Below are positions 29,220 to 39,297 of a stretch of DNA of 63,676 nucleotides, in pieces (the first letter of the stretch is position 1; each line of letters begins with the position of its first letter). The translations under genes and the position numbers were made by a program. Location of the stretch: the NCBI GenBank assembly GCA_028285825.1, contig JAPYNK010000181.1, positions 1 through 63,676 of the forward strand, in the 5' to 3' direction. This DNA comes from Arenicellales bacterium (GTDB lineage: Bacteria; Pseudomonadota; Gammaproteobacteria; Arenicellales; Poriferihabitantaceae). The notes beneath the pieces are model-generated. The model was not told where the DNA came from. It ran no database searches and saw only the letters and a program-made list of their open reading frames with translations.

Positions 29220-30470
29220 TTATGTGTCAACACCTGCCACCTTCAGCATTGCGTGCAGCAATACATTGCATCCAGCCGCCAGGTCTTCGGGTTTTGCATA
29301 CTCGGCTTCGTTGTGACTCAAGCCATCCAGACACGGAACAAAAATCATGGCTGTCGGCATCACCCGACAAACCTGGCAGGCATCGTGACCTGCACCGGAA
29401 ATCATTTTCCGGGCCCTCAAGCCCAGTCGATCTGACGCTTCCCTGACCGCATCAATACAGTCAGGATCAAACTTGACCGGCGGGTTATGCCAGATGGGTT
29501 CAAGGTGAATATCCATGCCTTGCCTTTCGGATATATCGTGAAGATTCTTCTTCATGGCCTGCTCCAGCCTATTGAGCCCTTCATCTTCAGGATGGCGAAG
29601 GTCGACAGAGAAATGCACTGATCCAGGTATGGTATTTCGGGAACCCGGTGAAACGTTCAGGCACCCCACGGTAGCGAGTGCATGAGGCGAATTGTCCAGT
29701 GCAAGCCGATTCAGCATGCCGACAATCTCGGAAGCGGCTACCAGTGCATCCTTGCGGTTTGGCATCGGCGTGGTCCCCGAATGGGAGTCCTGGCCTGATA
29801 CCGTGATATCGAACCACTTGACCCCCTGCCCTCCGGTTACGATCCCGATCTGGTCTTCCGCTTCCTCGAGAACTGGCCCCTGTTCGATGTGTGCTTCAAA
29901 CAATGCGCCCAGGGAATGCGCTCCGCATGGCTCTTGCCCCAGATAGCCGATATCCCTGAGTGCATCCAGTAAAGTGATGCCTTTCACATCCTCTTGTGCC
30001 CAGGCATATTGCTTGTCGAAGAGACCTGCGTATACGCCTGAAGCGATCATGGCCGGGGCAAATCTTGAGCCTTCTTCATTGGTCCAATCGACAATCTCGA
30101 TCGGTGCCCTGGTCCTGATGGAGTTTTCGTTTAGTGTACGCACCACTTCCAAAGCCGCCAGCACGCCATAGATTCCATCAAAGCGTCCACCATGCGGTTG
30201 AGTATCGAGGTGACTGCCTGCGCAAATCGGAAGTTTCGTGTCCTCGGTCCCGGGTCTTCGGGCAAAAATATTCCCCATGTCATCAATCGATACCGAACAC
30301 GCTTCGTTTTTGCACCACTTCACAAATAGATCCCTGGCTTGTCGGTCTTCCTCGGTCAGGGCCAGGCGACTTGACCCTCCATGTTGACCCGGGCCAATCT
30401 CGGCAATATCCATGATGCTTTTCCAAAGCCGGTCGCCGTTAATTCGAAGGTGCTGAACGGATTTGCCCAT
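29220..30470 (-). CDS. M20 family amidohydrolase (N-carbamoyl-amino acid hydrolase / allantoate amidohydrolase type)
   Basis: A 416-residue metal-dependent amidase that would hydrolyse an N-carbamoyl or ureido substrate. Two-metal ligands appear in GSHLDTQPHGGRFDGIYGV, TNEEGSRFAP and the C-terminal GAGHDACQV and GLSHNEAEY motifs; HSGTTPMPNRKDA is the dimerisation-domain substrate loop. The subfamily (HyuC, AllC or beta-ureidopropionase) cannot be decided from sequence alone. It lies 6 nt downstream of a nitroreductase gene, suggesting one transcript, possibly for nitrogen salvage. Confidence 0.88.
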   Translation of the reverse strand: MGKSVQHLRINGDRLWKSIMDIAEIGPGQHGGSSRLALTEEDRQARDLFVKWCKNEACSVSIDDMGNIFARRPGTEDTKLPICAGSHLDTQPHGGRFDGIYGVLAALEVVRTLNENSIRTRAPIEIVDWTNEEGSRFAPAMIASGVYAGLFDKQYAWAQEDVKGITLLDALRDIGYLGQEPCGAHSLGALFEAHIEQGPVLEEAEDQIGIVTGGQGVKWFDITVSGQDSHSGTTPMPNRKDALVAASEIVGMLNRLALDNSPHALATVGCLNVSPGSRNTIPGSVHFSVDLRHPEDEGLNRLEQAMKKNLHDISERQGMDIHLEPIWHNPPVKFDPDCIDAVREASDRLGLRARKMISGAGHDACQVCRVMPTAMIFVPCLDGLSHNEAEYAKPEDLAAGCNVLLHAMLKVAGVDT

Positions 30471-30476
30471 GTCTTG

Positions 30477-31274
30477 CTACTCCATAGATACTTTCGAATT
30501 CCGCCCCATGCGTACAGTCGTAGTGACTTTCTGAGCTGTTGACTTGCTGCTGGAATTCATGTTCAACCCTTCTATCCGGTGACACCAGGTGCGGTCAAAG
30601 CTGCGACGCTCGCGCATTTTTCCCGGAAACATGGTCACGTTTTGATTCTGATCTGCATTTCTGGGGAAGAAGAACACGGATCCCAGTAAAATTTCGTCAT
30701 GGGGAATACCGAGCAAGTCAAACGTTTCCCTTTCTCGCAATGATCCTCCGCTTGACCAGTAGTTCGGGATCTCGTGCTCGGTAGCAGTCAGGATCATGTT
30801 TTGAATCGCTGCAGCAGTGGCAGCGATATGTTCCATATTGGTTTGGGTCGCATCAAAACCGTCAGGCTCCGCATTCCCTGCTGGCTCGTCCGCTGTTGTC
30901 GGACACCAGGTTACCTGCAACAGCATATCCGCAGCAGCCAGCATTTCTGCTACTTTTGTCTTGTCATTGCGGCCAATCAGCCACTTTCTGAGTTGTCTGC
31001 AGATCGTTCGATTCAGAATATAAATTCGCCATGGTTCCGGGGCATTGTCGGAAAGCTTTTCACGATGGGAATTGGCGGCCATGTAGTGAAACGGTGCATA
31101 GGCTGCCGCATTGACCAGAGACTCAAGAAGAGCCTGGTCAAAATCGGCCTCTAATGGCGACTTGGCAAGAACCTTGCTGGTTCTCCTTGATGCGATGATT
31201 TCTTTAATTGACAAGATATGAAACTGTGTCTTGAAGTTGTCCGATCTGGCAAAACCAGGCACCCGGTTGCTCAT
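30477..31274 (-). CDS. Nitroreductase family protein
   Basis: A 265-residue flavin enzyme of the nitroreductase fold. Family features are IASRRTSKVLAKSPLEADF near the start (FMN-phosphate Arg-Arg), NAAAYAPFHYMAANSHREK, EPWRIYIL, AATAAAIQNMILTATEHEI and the C-terminal LLGIPHDEILLGSVFFF. Substrate is unknown. The last 45 residues after RRSFDRTW are basic, Ser/Thr-rich and unlike the family, so the natural end may have been altered. It is followed directly by the M20 amidohydrolase. Confidence 0.8.
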   Translation of the reverse strand: MSNRVPGFARSDNFKTQFHILSIKEIIASRRTSKVLAKSPLEADFDQALLESLVNAAAYAPFHYMAANSHREKLSDNAPEPWRIYILNRTICRQLRKWLIGRNDKTKVAEMLAAADMLLQVTWCPTTADEPAGNAEPDGFDATQTNMEHIAATAAAIQNMILTATEHEIPNYWSSGGSLRERETFDLLGIPHDEILLGSVFFFPRNADQNQNVTMFPGKMRERRSFDRTWCHRIEGLNMNSSSKSTAQKVTTTVRMGRNSKVSME

Positions 31275-32303
31275 GTAGAAGCCAATCGAAGCAACTGACC
31301 GCTTTTCAAGTCAGGATGCTTGCAAAAATTATAGCCCGTTCCGTCGCCATTATACTTGACCCATTATAACCCCAACTGATTCCGGATTCGGCGGGCTGGT
31401 CATATCGGAGAAATCCAGCTGCGGAAAATACCTCATGAGATGGGCCATCAGTCCGGCATTCTGCCTGCTGACAGAGTATTTTTCTCCGCGGTGCTTCAGT
31501 CAGCTGTTGCTGGACAGGAAATAATCAGCCGGCACGCAATCCAGTGTCTGTCCGGCTCCGGAAAATGTTCCTGTCCATGAACTGCATGCGTCTTCAATGA
31601 CATCGAAAGCCAGACCGTTCTTGCAGATTCCGGTGTCCCGGGTGAATCACGGCAGAGCGCCAGCAAGGCCGTTATCCAGAACATGGCCTTCCGATGAAGC
31701 CGCTGAGGAAACCCTGCATTCCAGCCACCTCATGGGCAGGACCGGTTCCTGCCACAGTGCCCTGTCGTTCAGTCATCCCTTTTTGATGGCCCGCCTGGTC
31801 ATCCGGCATTTGGGATCCGTCATGCCCGCCGGAGCCGCAGAGGGAATACCATGATGCTGCACCATTGTATACCCACCACCGACCGCATATCCTGCTCTGT
31901 ACGGTCACCTGACCCTGCACCCGTATGGAGACCGGAAATGAACGGCGATGCACGAAACAAGGCAGGGGCCTGTATCCAGGCATGCTCATGGTTTCAGGCA
32001 GTTGACGCTCGACAGTCGATTTTGGACGAGCCTCTTCTTGATGGAAGAAGCCGGTAATTCCTGGCTTTGCTCCATGCAAGGGCTTCCGTTGCCGGCCCCG
32101 TCATTATGCCGATATGGAAAAATACAGGGGATGAATCCATGCGGTTTTTGCGCTTTCAAATGAATCGTTTTCCATACTGCTGATCGAACCGCTATACTTT
32201 GAAATACCCACTCGAGCAATTATCCAGCATCATCGATCAGAAAACTTCCATTCTGGCTGTGCCTGACACAGTTCGCAATCAACAATTCTTTCAGGAATAT
32301 CGA
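31275..32303. other. Decayed intergenic region
   Basis: About 1 kb between the divergent nitroreductase and gor genes with no intact gene. It contains the degraded minus-strand frame listed separately (31360-31860). The rest has only short frames with no recognisable motif. The gor promoter and ribosome site (AGGA at 32293-32296) are at the right end. Confidence 0.5.
31360..31860 (-). pseudogene. Degraded coding sequence of uncertain origin
   Basis: One minus-strand frame stays protein-like for about 165 codons but contains three stops. Readable pieces, in order, are HHGIPSAAPAGMTDPKCRM, LNDRALWQEPVLPMRWLECR, NGLAFDVIEDACSSW, QTLDCVPADYFLSSN and SVSRQNAGLMAHLMRYFPQL. The VIEDACSSW piece resembles the conserved end of an isochorismatase-type cysteine hydrolase strand, a family that acts with carbamoyl or ureido amidohydrolases, but this is a weak resemblance. 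It could be a remnant of such a gene or chance. Confidence 0.3.
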
Positions 32304-33659
32304 ATGAATACCGAGAAATACGACTACATTGTTATTGGAGGCGGTAGCGGCGGCATCGCTTCGGCACGAAGGGCTGCCGAGTATGGTGCCGATGTCCTGC
32401 TGATTGAAAACGGCAATCTTGGGGGTACTTGCGTAAATGTCGGCTGTGTTCCGAAAAAAGTGATGTGGTCAGCCTCGCAAATCCACGAAACAGTCAGCCT
32501 CGCTCATCAATATGGAATGCCCGTCACATCAGGCCATCTTGACTGGCACAAGCTCAAGTCATCCAGAGACGTCTACATACATAGACTGAATGGGATCTAT
32601 GCCCGAAACCTGGAAAAATCCGGAGTGAACGTCAAACAGGGTGTCGCACGCTTTGTCTCGCCTGATTCTGTTGAAGTCAATGAAGAACGTTACTCTGCTG
32701 AGCATGTCCTGATTTCCACCGGAGGACAGCCTTCGAATCCGAACCTTGAAGGCACGGAACTTGGCATCGACAGCAACGGCTTTTTTGAATTGGAAGAACA
32801 GCCGTCCAATCTGCTCGTGGTAGGTTCCGGCTATATTGCGACAGAACTCGCTGGACTGATGCATGGACTTGGCAGTCAAGTCACCATGGCTTTGCGAAAA
32901 AACCGGTTGCTGGGTGCATTCGATACAGACCTGCAGCAGACCGTTCTTGAGCATATGGAAGAATCCGGGATCGAAATCATTCGAAATATTTCTCTTGCCA
33001 GACTGGACGGTAAACGCGGCAACATTGAATACGAAGATACCGAAGGCAATGCCAGAGGGGGATTCGATTGTGTAATCTGGGCTATCGGAAGGCGTCCCAA
33101 TACTCAATCCCTCAATCTCGAAAATGCCGGATTAAGTCCCAATGACCGGGGCTTCATTGATACCGATCAGTTCCAGAATACCGCTCAGAGCGGAATTTAT
33201 GCAGTGGGTGACGTCACCCCTCGAGCCCAGTTGACACCTGTTGCCATCGCCGCCGGACGCAAACTCTCCGATCGGGTTTTTGGCGGACAGAAAGAAGCCA
33301 GGCTGGATTATTCCAATATTCCGACAGTCGTGTTTTCCCACCCACCTGTGGGCACCGTAGGGTTGACCGAGGCGGCTGCAATGGATCATTTCGGCAAGGA
33401 TTCAATCAAGGTTTATCGAAACACCTTTGTCGACATGTACTTTGCACTTTGCGAGCATAAACCGCGAACCCTCGTCAAACTCATTGTTGAGGGCCCGGAT
33501 GAACGAATTGTAGGTTGCCATGTTGCCGGACGAGGAGCCGATGAAATGATTCAGGGCTTTGCTGTCGCTGTCAGGATGGGGGCCACCAAGTCAGACTTCG
33601 ACAATACCGTTGCCATTCATCCGACCGCAGCCGAAGAACTCGTTACACTGAGAGCGTGA
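32304..33659 (+). CDS. gor: Glutathione-disulfide reductase
   Basis: FAD/NADPH disulfide reductase of 451 residues that regenerates glutathione. ATG 32304 (MNTEKYDYIVIGGGSGGIAS) is preceded by AGGA and gives the family length. The redox-active pair is in GGTCVNVGCVPKK near residue 45, NADPH-binding VVGSGYIATELAG near residue 172, ALRKNRLLGAFD (basic residues typical of NADPH specificity), and the C-terminal catalytic VAIHPTAAEE. It matches the glutathione-dependent frmA nearby. It converges on mnmG with 6 nt between the stops. Confidence 0.95.
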   Translation: MNTEKYDYIVIGGGSGGIASARRAAEYGADVLLIENGNLGGTCVNVGCVPKKVMWSASQIHETVSLAHQYGMPVTSGHLDWHKLKSSRDVYIHRLNGIYARNLEKSGVNVKQGVARFVSPDSVEVNEERYSAEHVLISTGGQPSNPNLEGTELGIDSNGFFELEEQPSNLLVVGSGYIATELAGLMHGLGSQVTMALRKNRLLGAFDTDLQQTVLEHMEESGIEIIRNISLARLDGKRGNIEYEDTEGNARGGFDCVIWAIGRRPNTQSLNLENAGLSPNDRGFIDTDQFQNTAQSGIYAVGDVTPRAQLTPVAIAAGRKLSDRVFGGQKEARLDYSNIPTVVFSHPPVGTVGLTEAAAMDHFGKDSIKVYRNTFVDMYFALCEHKPRTLVKLIVEGPDERIVGCHVAGRGADEMIQGFAVAVRMGATKSDFDNTVAIHPTAAEELVTLRA

Positions 33660-33665
33660 TCATAA

Positions 33666-35543
33666 TCAGGCGGCTCTGACCAACCTGTCGAGGTGAACAA
33701 GCAGTATCGTGATTGCGGCCGGGGTAACTCCCGGAATCCGGGCCGCCTGGCCGATCGTTTCGGGACGAACCTGATTGAGCTTTTCGGTCACTTCAGCGGA
33801 CAATCCGTGCACGTCCGCATAGTTCATGTCCTGTGGAATCATCAGGCCATGACTTTGTCCAAGGCGCTCGATTTCAGAAACCTGACGTTCAATATAACCA
33901 TCATAGCGAGCCTGGATTTCCAGTTGCTTCTCAATATCAAAATCCTCAAGCGGCGTCTCCAGACCCGCAATATCGATCAATTCCCGGTAATTTGCCTCGG
34001 GCCTGCGTAACAAATCAAACAGACTGGTCTCGCGAAGCAGTGGCTGACCAAACTTCTCGACGAACGTTTCCCGGACTTCATCGGGTTTCAGATGCACCCG
34101 CTTAAAACGATCAATTTCCTGATGCAGACGGTCACGCTTTTTTGCAAAAACCTTCATTCTTGAATCGTCTACCAGCCCGAGCTCATGGCCTTTTTCAGTC
34201 AACCGCAAATCGGCATTATCCTCGCGTAACTGCAATCGGTATTCGGCACGCGAAGTAAACATTCGGTAGGGCTCCAGAGTTCCCTGTGTAATCAGGTCAT
34301 CAATCATGACTCCGATGTAGGCCTCATTGCGGGCCGGACACCAGGGCTCAAGCCCCCGTATTTTCCTGGCCGCATTCAATCCGGCAATCAGTCCCTGTCC
34401 CGCAGCCTCTTCATAGCCGGTCGTCCCATTGATCTGGCCTGCAAAAAACAACCCTTCGACGCATTTCGTTTCAAGCGAGCCCCTCAACCCCCTCGGGTCA
34501 AAAAAATCATATTCAATGGCATAGCCCGGCCGCGTGATTCGAGCATGTTCAAAGCCCTTGATCGAGCGCACAAAGGCAACTTGTGTCTCGAACGGCAGGC
34601 TTGTCGAGATTCCGTTAGGATAGACCTCGGTCGTATTCAATCCTTCAGGTTCAACAAAGATCTGGTGAGTCGGCTTATCGGCAAACCGAACCACCTTGTC
34701 TTCAATTGAAGGGCAGTAGCGGGGGCCGGTTCCTTCGATCATTCCTCCATACATTGGCGATTGATGCAAGGCCGACTGAATGATGTCATGAGTTGCCGGA
34801 TTGGTGTGCGCTATATGGCAAATCACCTGTTCAGGGTGATCGTCGGGCCTGCCCAGATGGGAGAAGACCGGAACGGGATCATCTCCCGGTTGTTTTTCAA
34901 GCGTGCTGTAGTCAATGGTCTTGCCGTCGATTCTCGGTGGGGTGCCTGTTTTGAGGCGTTTCGTGGCAAGCGGTAATTCATGCAGTTTTTCAGCCAGCGC
35001 AACAGAAGGCGGGTCTCCTGCGCGTCCTCCCTGACTTTGCTCCATGCCGACAAAGATCCTGCCATTTAAAAATGTTCCGGCCGTCAGCACCACGCATTTC
35101 GCATGGATACGAATGCCGAGTTGGGATAGAACCCCGCTTATCCGGCCATCAGCAATTATCAGATCATCAACAGACTGCTGAAACACGGACAGGTTGGGCT
35201 GATGATCAACAGCTTGTCGAATTGCCATCCTGTACAGTGCACGATCGGCTTGCGCACGTGTCGCCCTGACTGCAGGACCCTTTCGAGAATTCAGGATTCT
35301 GAAATGAATTCCTGCATGATCAATGGCAGTTGCCATGATGCCACCCAGGGCATCAATTTCCTTGACGATATGCCCCTTGCCAATACCCCCGATGGCTGGA
35401 TTGCAGGACATCTGGCCAATGGTTTCGATATTGTGCGTGATCAGCAGAGTACTGGAGCCCATACGAGCCGATGCAAGGGCTGCTTCAACACCGGCATGCC
35501 CAGCACCAATCACGATCACATCAAACTGTTCTGAAAAGCCCAT
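33666..35543 (-). CDS. mnmG: tRNA uridine-34 5-carboxymethylaminomethyl modification enzyme MnmG
   Basis: FAD subunit of the MnmE-MnmG complex that modifies U34 of several tRNAs. The 625-residue protein has the FAD loop [43 protein letters not shown], and the conserved [14 protein letters not shown] and [21 protein letters not shown]. It is in the classic origin-proximal gene cluster, but rsmG and parAB, which often follow it, are not present; gor converges on it instead. Confidence 0.98.
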   Translation of the reverse strand: MGFSEQFDVIVIGAGHAGVEAALASARMGSSTLLITHNIETIGQMSCNPAIGGIGKGHIVKEIDALGGIMATAIDHAGIHFRILNSRKGPAVRATRAQADRALYRMAIRQAVDHQPNLSVFQQSVDDLIIADGRISGVLSQLGIRIHAKCVVLTAGTFLNGRIFVGMEQSQGGRAGDPPSVALAEKLHELPLATKRLKTGTPPRIDGKTIDYSTLEKQPGDDPVPVFSHLGRPDDHPEQVICHIAHTNPATHDIIQSALHQSPMYGGMIEGTGPRYCPSIEDKVVRFADKPTHQIFVEPEGLNTTEVYPNGISTSLPFETQVAFVRSIKGFEHARITRPGYAIEYDFFDPRGLRGSLETKCVEGLFFAGQINGTTGYEEAAGQGLIAGLNAARKIRGLEPWCPARNEAYIGVMIDDLITQGTLEPYRMFTSRAEYRLQLREDNADLRLTEKGHELGLVDDSRMKVFAKKRDRLHQEIDRFKRVHLKPDEVRETFVEKFGQPLLRETSLFDLLRRPEANYRELIDIAGLETPLEDFDIEKQLEIQARYDGYIERQVSEIERLGQSHGLMIPQDMNYADVHGLSAEVTEKLNQVRPETIGQAARIPGVTPAAITILLVHLDRLVRAA

Positions 35544-35572
35544 GGTCTCTCATGAAACGCCAGCATAACGGG

Positions 35573-36814
35573 CTAGGGCGTTGCCTCTGGTTGGTAGTAA
35601 TAGTCGTATTTTCTCAGAACCTCATCGGTAAACAGCCATGCCTGGCGGTGAGACAGCGTGCTGCTTTCAGGAATCACGATCCTCACATACAGTTCCTGAC
35701 CCAATTGCTCTTTCAGACCTTGCAGAACTTCATTCAGCTCGGCCAGGCTGACGGTTCTGGCACTTTCCTGATCCGGCTCGCGAATTCGGTAGTTCAATTC
35801 GGTGCCGATTTTATCAAAATAAACCAACACCACCTGTTTCCCGGCTTCGCTTCGTGCGGGCCGCACAAGATCCCGATATTTTTCATCCAGAATTTCATAT
35901 TCATCCTGAAGGGTCTTGTATTGCTGATTTGAGGCGCTTGCCTCTGATTCGAGATCAACGATTTTGAGTTCCATGAGTCTGATCAGGTTCTCCAGTGCTT
36001 CCATTTGCTCACTCGTTATCCGATATTCTTCTGCCTGGCGTTTCTGGGCAGCCAGGCTTCTGCTGATCTCGGATTCCAACTCCTGATTGACTAGACTGGA
36101 TTGATCCAGTAACTGTTGTACGCTGACAAGCTGCAAGGTCACGGTATCAAGCTTGTCTTCAAGGCTTGATCGCTGTTCAGTGAGTGAGCGAATACTTTCA
36201 GCAGACGCCAGTTCCAAATCCGATAACTGCTGTTCCAAACCCGAGATCTGACCCAACAGTTTCTGATTTTCGAAAATCAGGGTTTCAACTTTCTCCTGTG
36301 AAATTTTTTCGGCTGCAAGGAACTCCCTGATCCTTTTTTCAGACTCCAGATTTTCTTTTTCAAGTTGTCTTTCCATTTCAAGGAGGCTCTCGACTCGACC
36401 CAGAAGGCTTTCGACTCGAAGCTCAATCTCTGATTTTTCCTGGGCAAGCTGCGCGGCTGTGCTTGTCAGGTCATCACGCCTGGACTGGAGATTGACAACT
36501 TCAGATTGGAGTCCTTCCAGCTGAGACTGCTGGTCGCGTATTTCCCGTTGCTGGCGGTCACTCTCAATACGCATCCGCTCGAGTTGCGTCTGGAGGGCAT
36601 CTCGCGCTTCCTCGGCTTCCTGCTGGTTGAACTGGGTAGCCATCAACTGTCTGGACAAATCCAGTTTTTGCACCATAATGACAGCCAGTGCCATCAGGAA
36701 AATCATGACGATGACTGCCATGATATCCGTAAACGAGGGCCAGACACCCTCATCTCCAATTCCGCGAGTCGTATGCCCGATGCGGATATCAGGAAAGCCG
36801 GAGCGCTCAGTCAT
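35573..36814 (-). CDS. MotB/ExbD-like stator protein with long coiled coil
   Basis: A 413-residue membrane protein, partner of the next gene. The only membrane span is about residues 31-48, immediately after PSFTD at 26-30; the Asp (residue 30) sits where MotB and ExbD carry their proton-binding Asp. Residues about 50-300 are a heptad-rich Gln/Glu/Leu coiled coil. The C-terminal domain (about 305-413, for example VLVYFDKIGTELNYRI, ELYVRIVIPESSTL) shows no OmpA peptidoglycan-binding motif and is closer in outline to an ExbD-type periplasmic domain. ATG 36814 overlaps the upstream gene by 8 nt. No described family was recognised. Confidence 0.7.
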   Translation of the reverse strand: MTERSGFPDIRIGHTTRGIGDEGVWPSFTDIMAVIVMIFLMALAVIMVQKLDLSRQLMATQFNQQEAEEARDALQTQLERMRIESDRQQREIRDQQSQLEGLQSEVVNLQSRRDDLTSTAAQLAQEKSEIELRVESLLGRVESLLEMERQLEKENLESEKRIREFLAAEKISQEKVETLIFENQKLLGQISGLEQQLSDLELASAESIRSLTEQRSSLEDKLDTVTLQLVSVQQLLDQSSLVNQELESEISRSLAAQKRQAEEYRITSEQMEALENLIRLMELKIVDLESEASASNQQYKTLQDEYEILDEKYRDLVRPARSEAGKQVVLVYFDKIGTELNYRIREPDQESARTVSLAELNEVLQGLKEQLGQELYVRIVIPESSTLSHRQAWLFTDEVLRKYDYYYQPEATP

Positions 36815-37805
36815 CCGAATTTCGATGGGTTGATCCGATTCGGAATCCCTCCTGTAACAGGTCAATTACCCTGTCTAGCCGCTCACTGTTCTGTTCAACA
36901 TGATGACTGTTGATCTGAATTGATTTTTGCATGGCCACGAGATGATCCAGCTGCTTTTGATTCATTCCGGAATCCGTTACTGCCTTGAACAGCTCTTCCA
37001 CCATCGCATTCAGCTGACTTGTAGCTTCGAGGTATTTTTTCCTGGACTCATCCAGCTCTGTGAACAGAGATGAACCATCAGCAAGTCGAGGCACTATGGC
37101 AATCGCAGTTACCTGTTCCAGTTTGCTGATCACGTAAGTTTGAATATCCGTCAACTTGATGAAGAAGTATCCAAAAAACAAGTAAGCGACGATTGCCGTC
37201 ATGGTTGTCGACAACGCCGTTGACATGCCATAAATCATCACGCCTAGACTCGACTCCTGTGCAGCGGATCGTTCTACGACGTTACCGACTGTGCCATCTA
37301 TCTGAAGCAGTTCCGATGCGCCAATCAAGGACAAGGACAATGAGATTATGGTTCCGAAAACACCAGTCAGGATCAGTACATTGTGGACAAACTTCAGAAA
37401 GCTGTTACGGCTTGATTGCTCCGCAAGCAGTGTCGCAGCCAAGGCACTTTGATCGATATTTACCCCGTCTTCGACAGCCTTGTTGAGAATTTGGTAGCGG
37501 GCCGCCACCATGCTGTTATTGCCAATACCCATCAAGACCTGTTTGCCCAGCCTGTGATTTTCTTCAAACAGCCAAATATTCCGTTCTTCCGTCTGGTATT
37601 CGAAGAATCGGTAAACCAGTTGCAGCAGGCCTCCTATAAACAGTACAAAAATACCTGCATTGACCACCATCCCCACTGCATGAACCTGATTTGCGACATA
37701 GATTTGGTACAGGATATCTCGTTGCCAGAAACAGACCGTCGCAAGAAGTGCCAGGAGAATGGGCATCCTGATCAGGATAGCCCCAGTTTGGTTTTGTATT
37801 TTCAT
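36807..37805 (-). CDS. MotA/TolQ/ExbB-like proton channel protein
   Basis: A 332-residue inner-membrane protein with four predicted helices: about residues 11-30, 42-65, 137-160 and 198-222. The last two carry the MotA/TolQ/ExbB pattern (LTGVFGTIISLSLSLIGA and STALSTTMTAIVAYLFFGYFF). A C-terminal cytoplasmic helical tail of about 100 residues follows. Together with the overlapping downstream MotB/ExbD-like gene it would form a five-to-two type ion-driven motor. ATG 37805 is preferred over TTG 37835, though neither has a clear ribosome site. Target and function are unknown; it is not next to tol, ton, flagellar or gliding genes. Confidence 0.75.
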   Translation of the reverse strand: MKIQNQTGAILIRMPILLALLATVCFWQRDILYQIYVANQVHAVGMVVNAGIFVLFIGGLLQLVYRFFEYQTEERNIWLFEENHRLGKQVLMGIGNNSMVAARYQILNKAVEDGVNIDQSALAATLLAEQSSRNSFLKFVHNVLILTGVFGTIISLSLSLIGASELLQIDGTVGNVVERSAAQESSLGVMIYGMSTALSTTMTAIVAYLFFGYFFIKLTDIQTYVISKLEQVTAIAIVPRLADGSSLFTELDESRKKYLEATSQLNAMVEELFKAVTDSGMNQKQLDHLVAMQKSIQINSHHVEQNSERLDRVIDLLQEGFRIGSTHRNSDD

Positions 37806-37953
37806 GGTGGATAGACTTGCAGTCAGGGTTGCCAAACCAGCACTGCCGGGCCCTCAAGCAGATTCCGATACTGCAATGAATTATATCCTTAAATCCACAG
37901 CAATATCGATTTGCCAGCCCAGCCGCTATCGGAATCCTAATTGAATAAACATC

Positions 37954-39288
37954 TTACTTCCCGATGCAAAATGAACTGAATATCATTCCAAGCAACTCAT
38001 CGCTGGTAACCTTGCCCGTGATCTCTGACAAGGCCCGATGACAGAGAGACAAATCTTCGGCCAGCATCTCACCAGCCCGACTCAAGCATAGCTGCTCCAT
38101 TCCGGCATCCAGCGATGCCCTTGCCCGAAACAGTGCATCGATGTGGCGCTGTCGGGCCATGAATGTTCCTTCCTGCCCGCCAACATAGCCCACTGCCGAC
38201 TTGATTTTTTCCTTCAAGTCCTCGACACCCTGCCCAGTCCTGACTGAAATACATGCCTCCATCAACTCTTCGGATTGGTCACGCCCGGAAAGATCGATCT
38301 TGTTGCGGACCAGCAAGACCGGCAATTCGTCATGACTTGCCAACAGCCGCTCGACTTCCAGTGGGTCTGTTGCATCATCATCGACAACCAGCAATACCAT
38401 GTCTGCTTCCTTCTGAACACGTCTGGCACGCCTCACCCCTTCTGCCTCAATTTCATCCTGAGTGTCCCTGATACCGGCCGTATCCACAATCTCCATGGGT
38501 ATGCCATCCAAATCAACGAGCTGATCCAGAGTATCCCGGGTTGTACCGGGCAAATCGCTGACGATCGCCCGATCCTGCCCTGCCAGAACATTCAGCAGAC
38601 TCGACTTGCCCGCATTTGGCAATCCGGTCAGTACAACCTTGATTCCATCACGCAAGAGCCGACCCTGCCGCATGGATGACTGAACTTCATCGAACTGTTG
38701 AGCAAGCGCTTCCAGCTTTTGCAGGGCACCCGACTCACTCAGCCAATCGATTTCCTCTTCCGGGAAATCAAGCGATGCTTCAACCAGTATTCTGAGCTCA
38801 GTCAACTGCCCGGCAAGTTTCTCTACCTTGCGAGACAATTCCCCCTTCATCGAACGAAACGCGGATCGAGCAGCCGATTCTGTGGTACTGTTGATGAGGT
38901 CCGCAATGGCTTCGGCCTGGGTCAAGTCAATGCGGCCATTCAGGAATGCACGCTTGCTGAATTCACCGGGCTCGGCCGGTCGTGCCCCGAGCTCCATGCA
39001 TCTCTTGACCATCAAGTCCAGAATGACCGGACTGCCATGCCCCTGAAACTCCAGTACATCTTCTCCGGTAAAGCTGTGCGGTGCAACAAAGCGCAAGGCA
39101 ATACCGCGGTCAATCGCCTCCAGTTTCGAATCCAGAAAGGAACAGTATTGCGCCTGGCCTGGCTCGGGGCTTGCAGAGAGGGTCCTGCTTGCAATCGGGC
39201 CAGCCTGGGGTCCCGATAACCTGACTATGCCAATCCCACCTTGCCCGTAGGGTGTGGCAATGGCAACAATCGTCTCACGAGAATCCAA
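37954..39288 (-). CDS. mnmE: tRNA modification GTPase MnmE
   Basis: Partner of MnmG in making 5-carboxymethylaminomethyl-uridine. The 444 residues hold the formyl-tetrahydrofolate-binding N-terminal domain, the G domain (GLPNAGKSSLLN, DLPGTTRDT, DTAGIRDT, RNKIDLS) and the essential C-terminal CIGK. The start is TTG 39288 (DSRETIVAIATPYGQGG); no ATG in the right place exists and the Pfam-like first strand begins immediately. yidC ends 9 nt upstream. The stator-like pair lies between mnmE and mnmG. Confidence 0.97.
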   Translation of the reverse strand: MDSRETIVAIATPYGQGGIGIVRLSGPQAGPIASRTLSASPEPGQAQYCSFLDSKLEAIDRGIALRFVAPHSFTGEDVLEFQGHGSPVILDLMVKRCMELGARPAEPGEFSKRAFLNGRIDLTQAEAIADLINSTTESAARSAFRSMKGELSRKVEKLAGQLTELRILVEASLDFPEEEIDWLSESGALQKLEALAQQFDEVQSSMRQGRLLRDGIKVVLTGLPNAGKSSLLNVLAGQDRAIVSDLPGTTRDTLDQLVDLDGIPMEIVDTAGIRDTQDEIEAEGVRRARRVQKEADMVLLVVDDDATDPLEVERLLASHDELPVLLVRNKIDLSGRDQSEELMEACISVRTGQGVEDLKEKIKSAVGYVGGQEGTFMARQRHIDALFRARASLDAGMEQLCLSRAGEMLAEDLSLCHRALSEITGKVTSDELLGMIFSSFCIGK

Positions 39289-39297
39289 GCCAGAGCG

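Noticed and set aside
28125..29435. A 436-codon open frame on the plus strand antisense to frmA
   Set aside because: It is a shadow of the well-supported class III alcohol dehydrogenase on the minus strand, has no recognisable motif and runs on into the next gene.
35573..37805. Zorya defence (ZorAB) assignment for the stator-like pair
   Set aside because: The A subunit lacks the long ZorA tail, the B subunit lacks an OmpA domain, and no zorC/D/E-like gene is adjacent.
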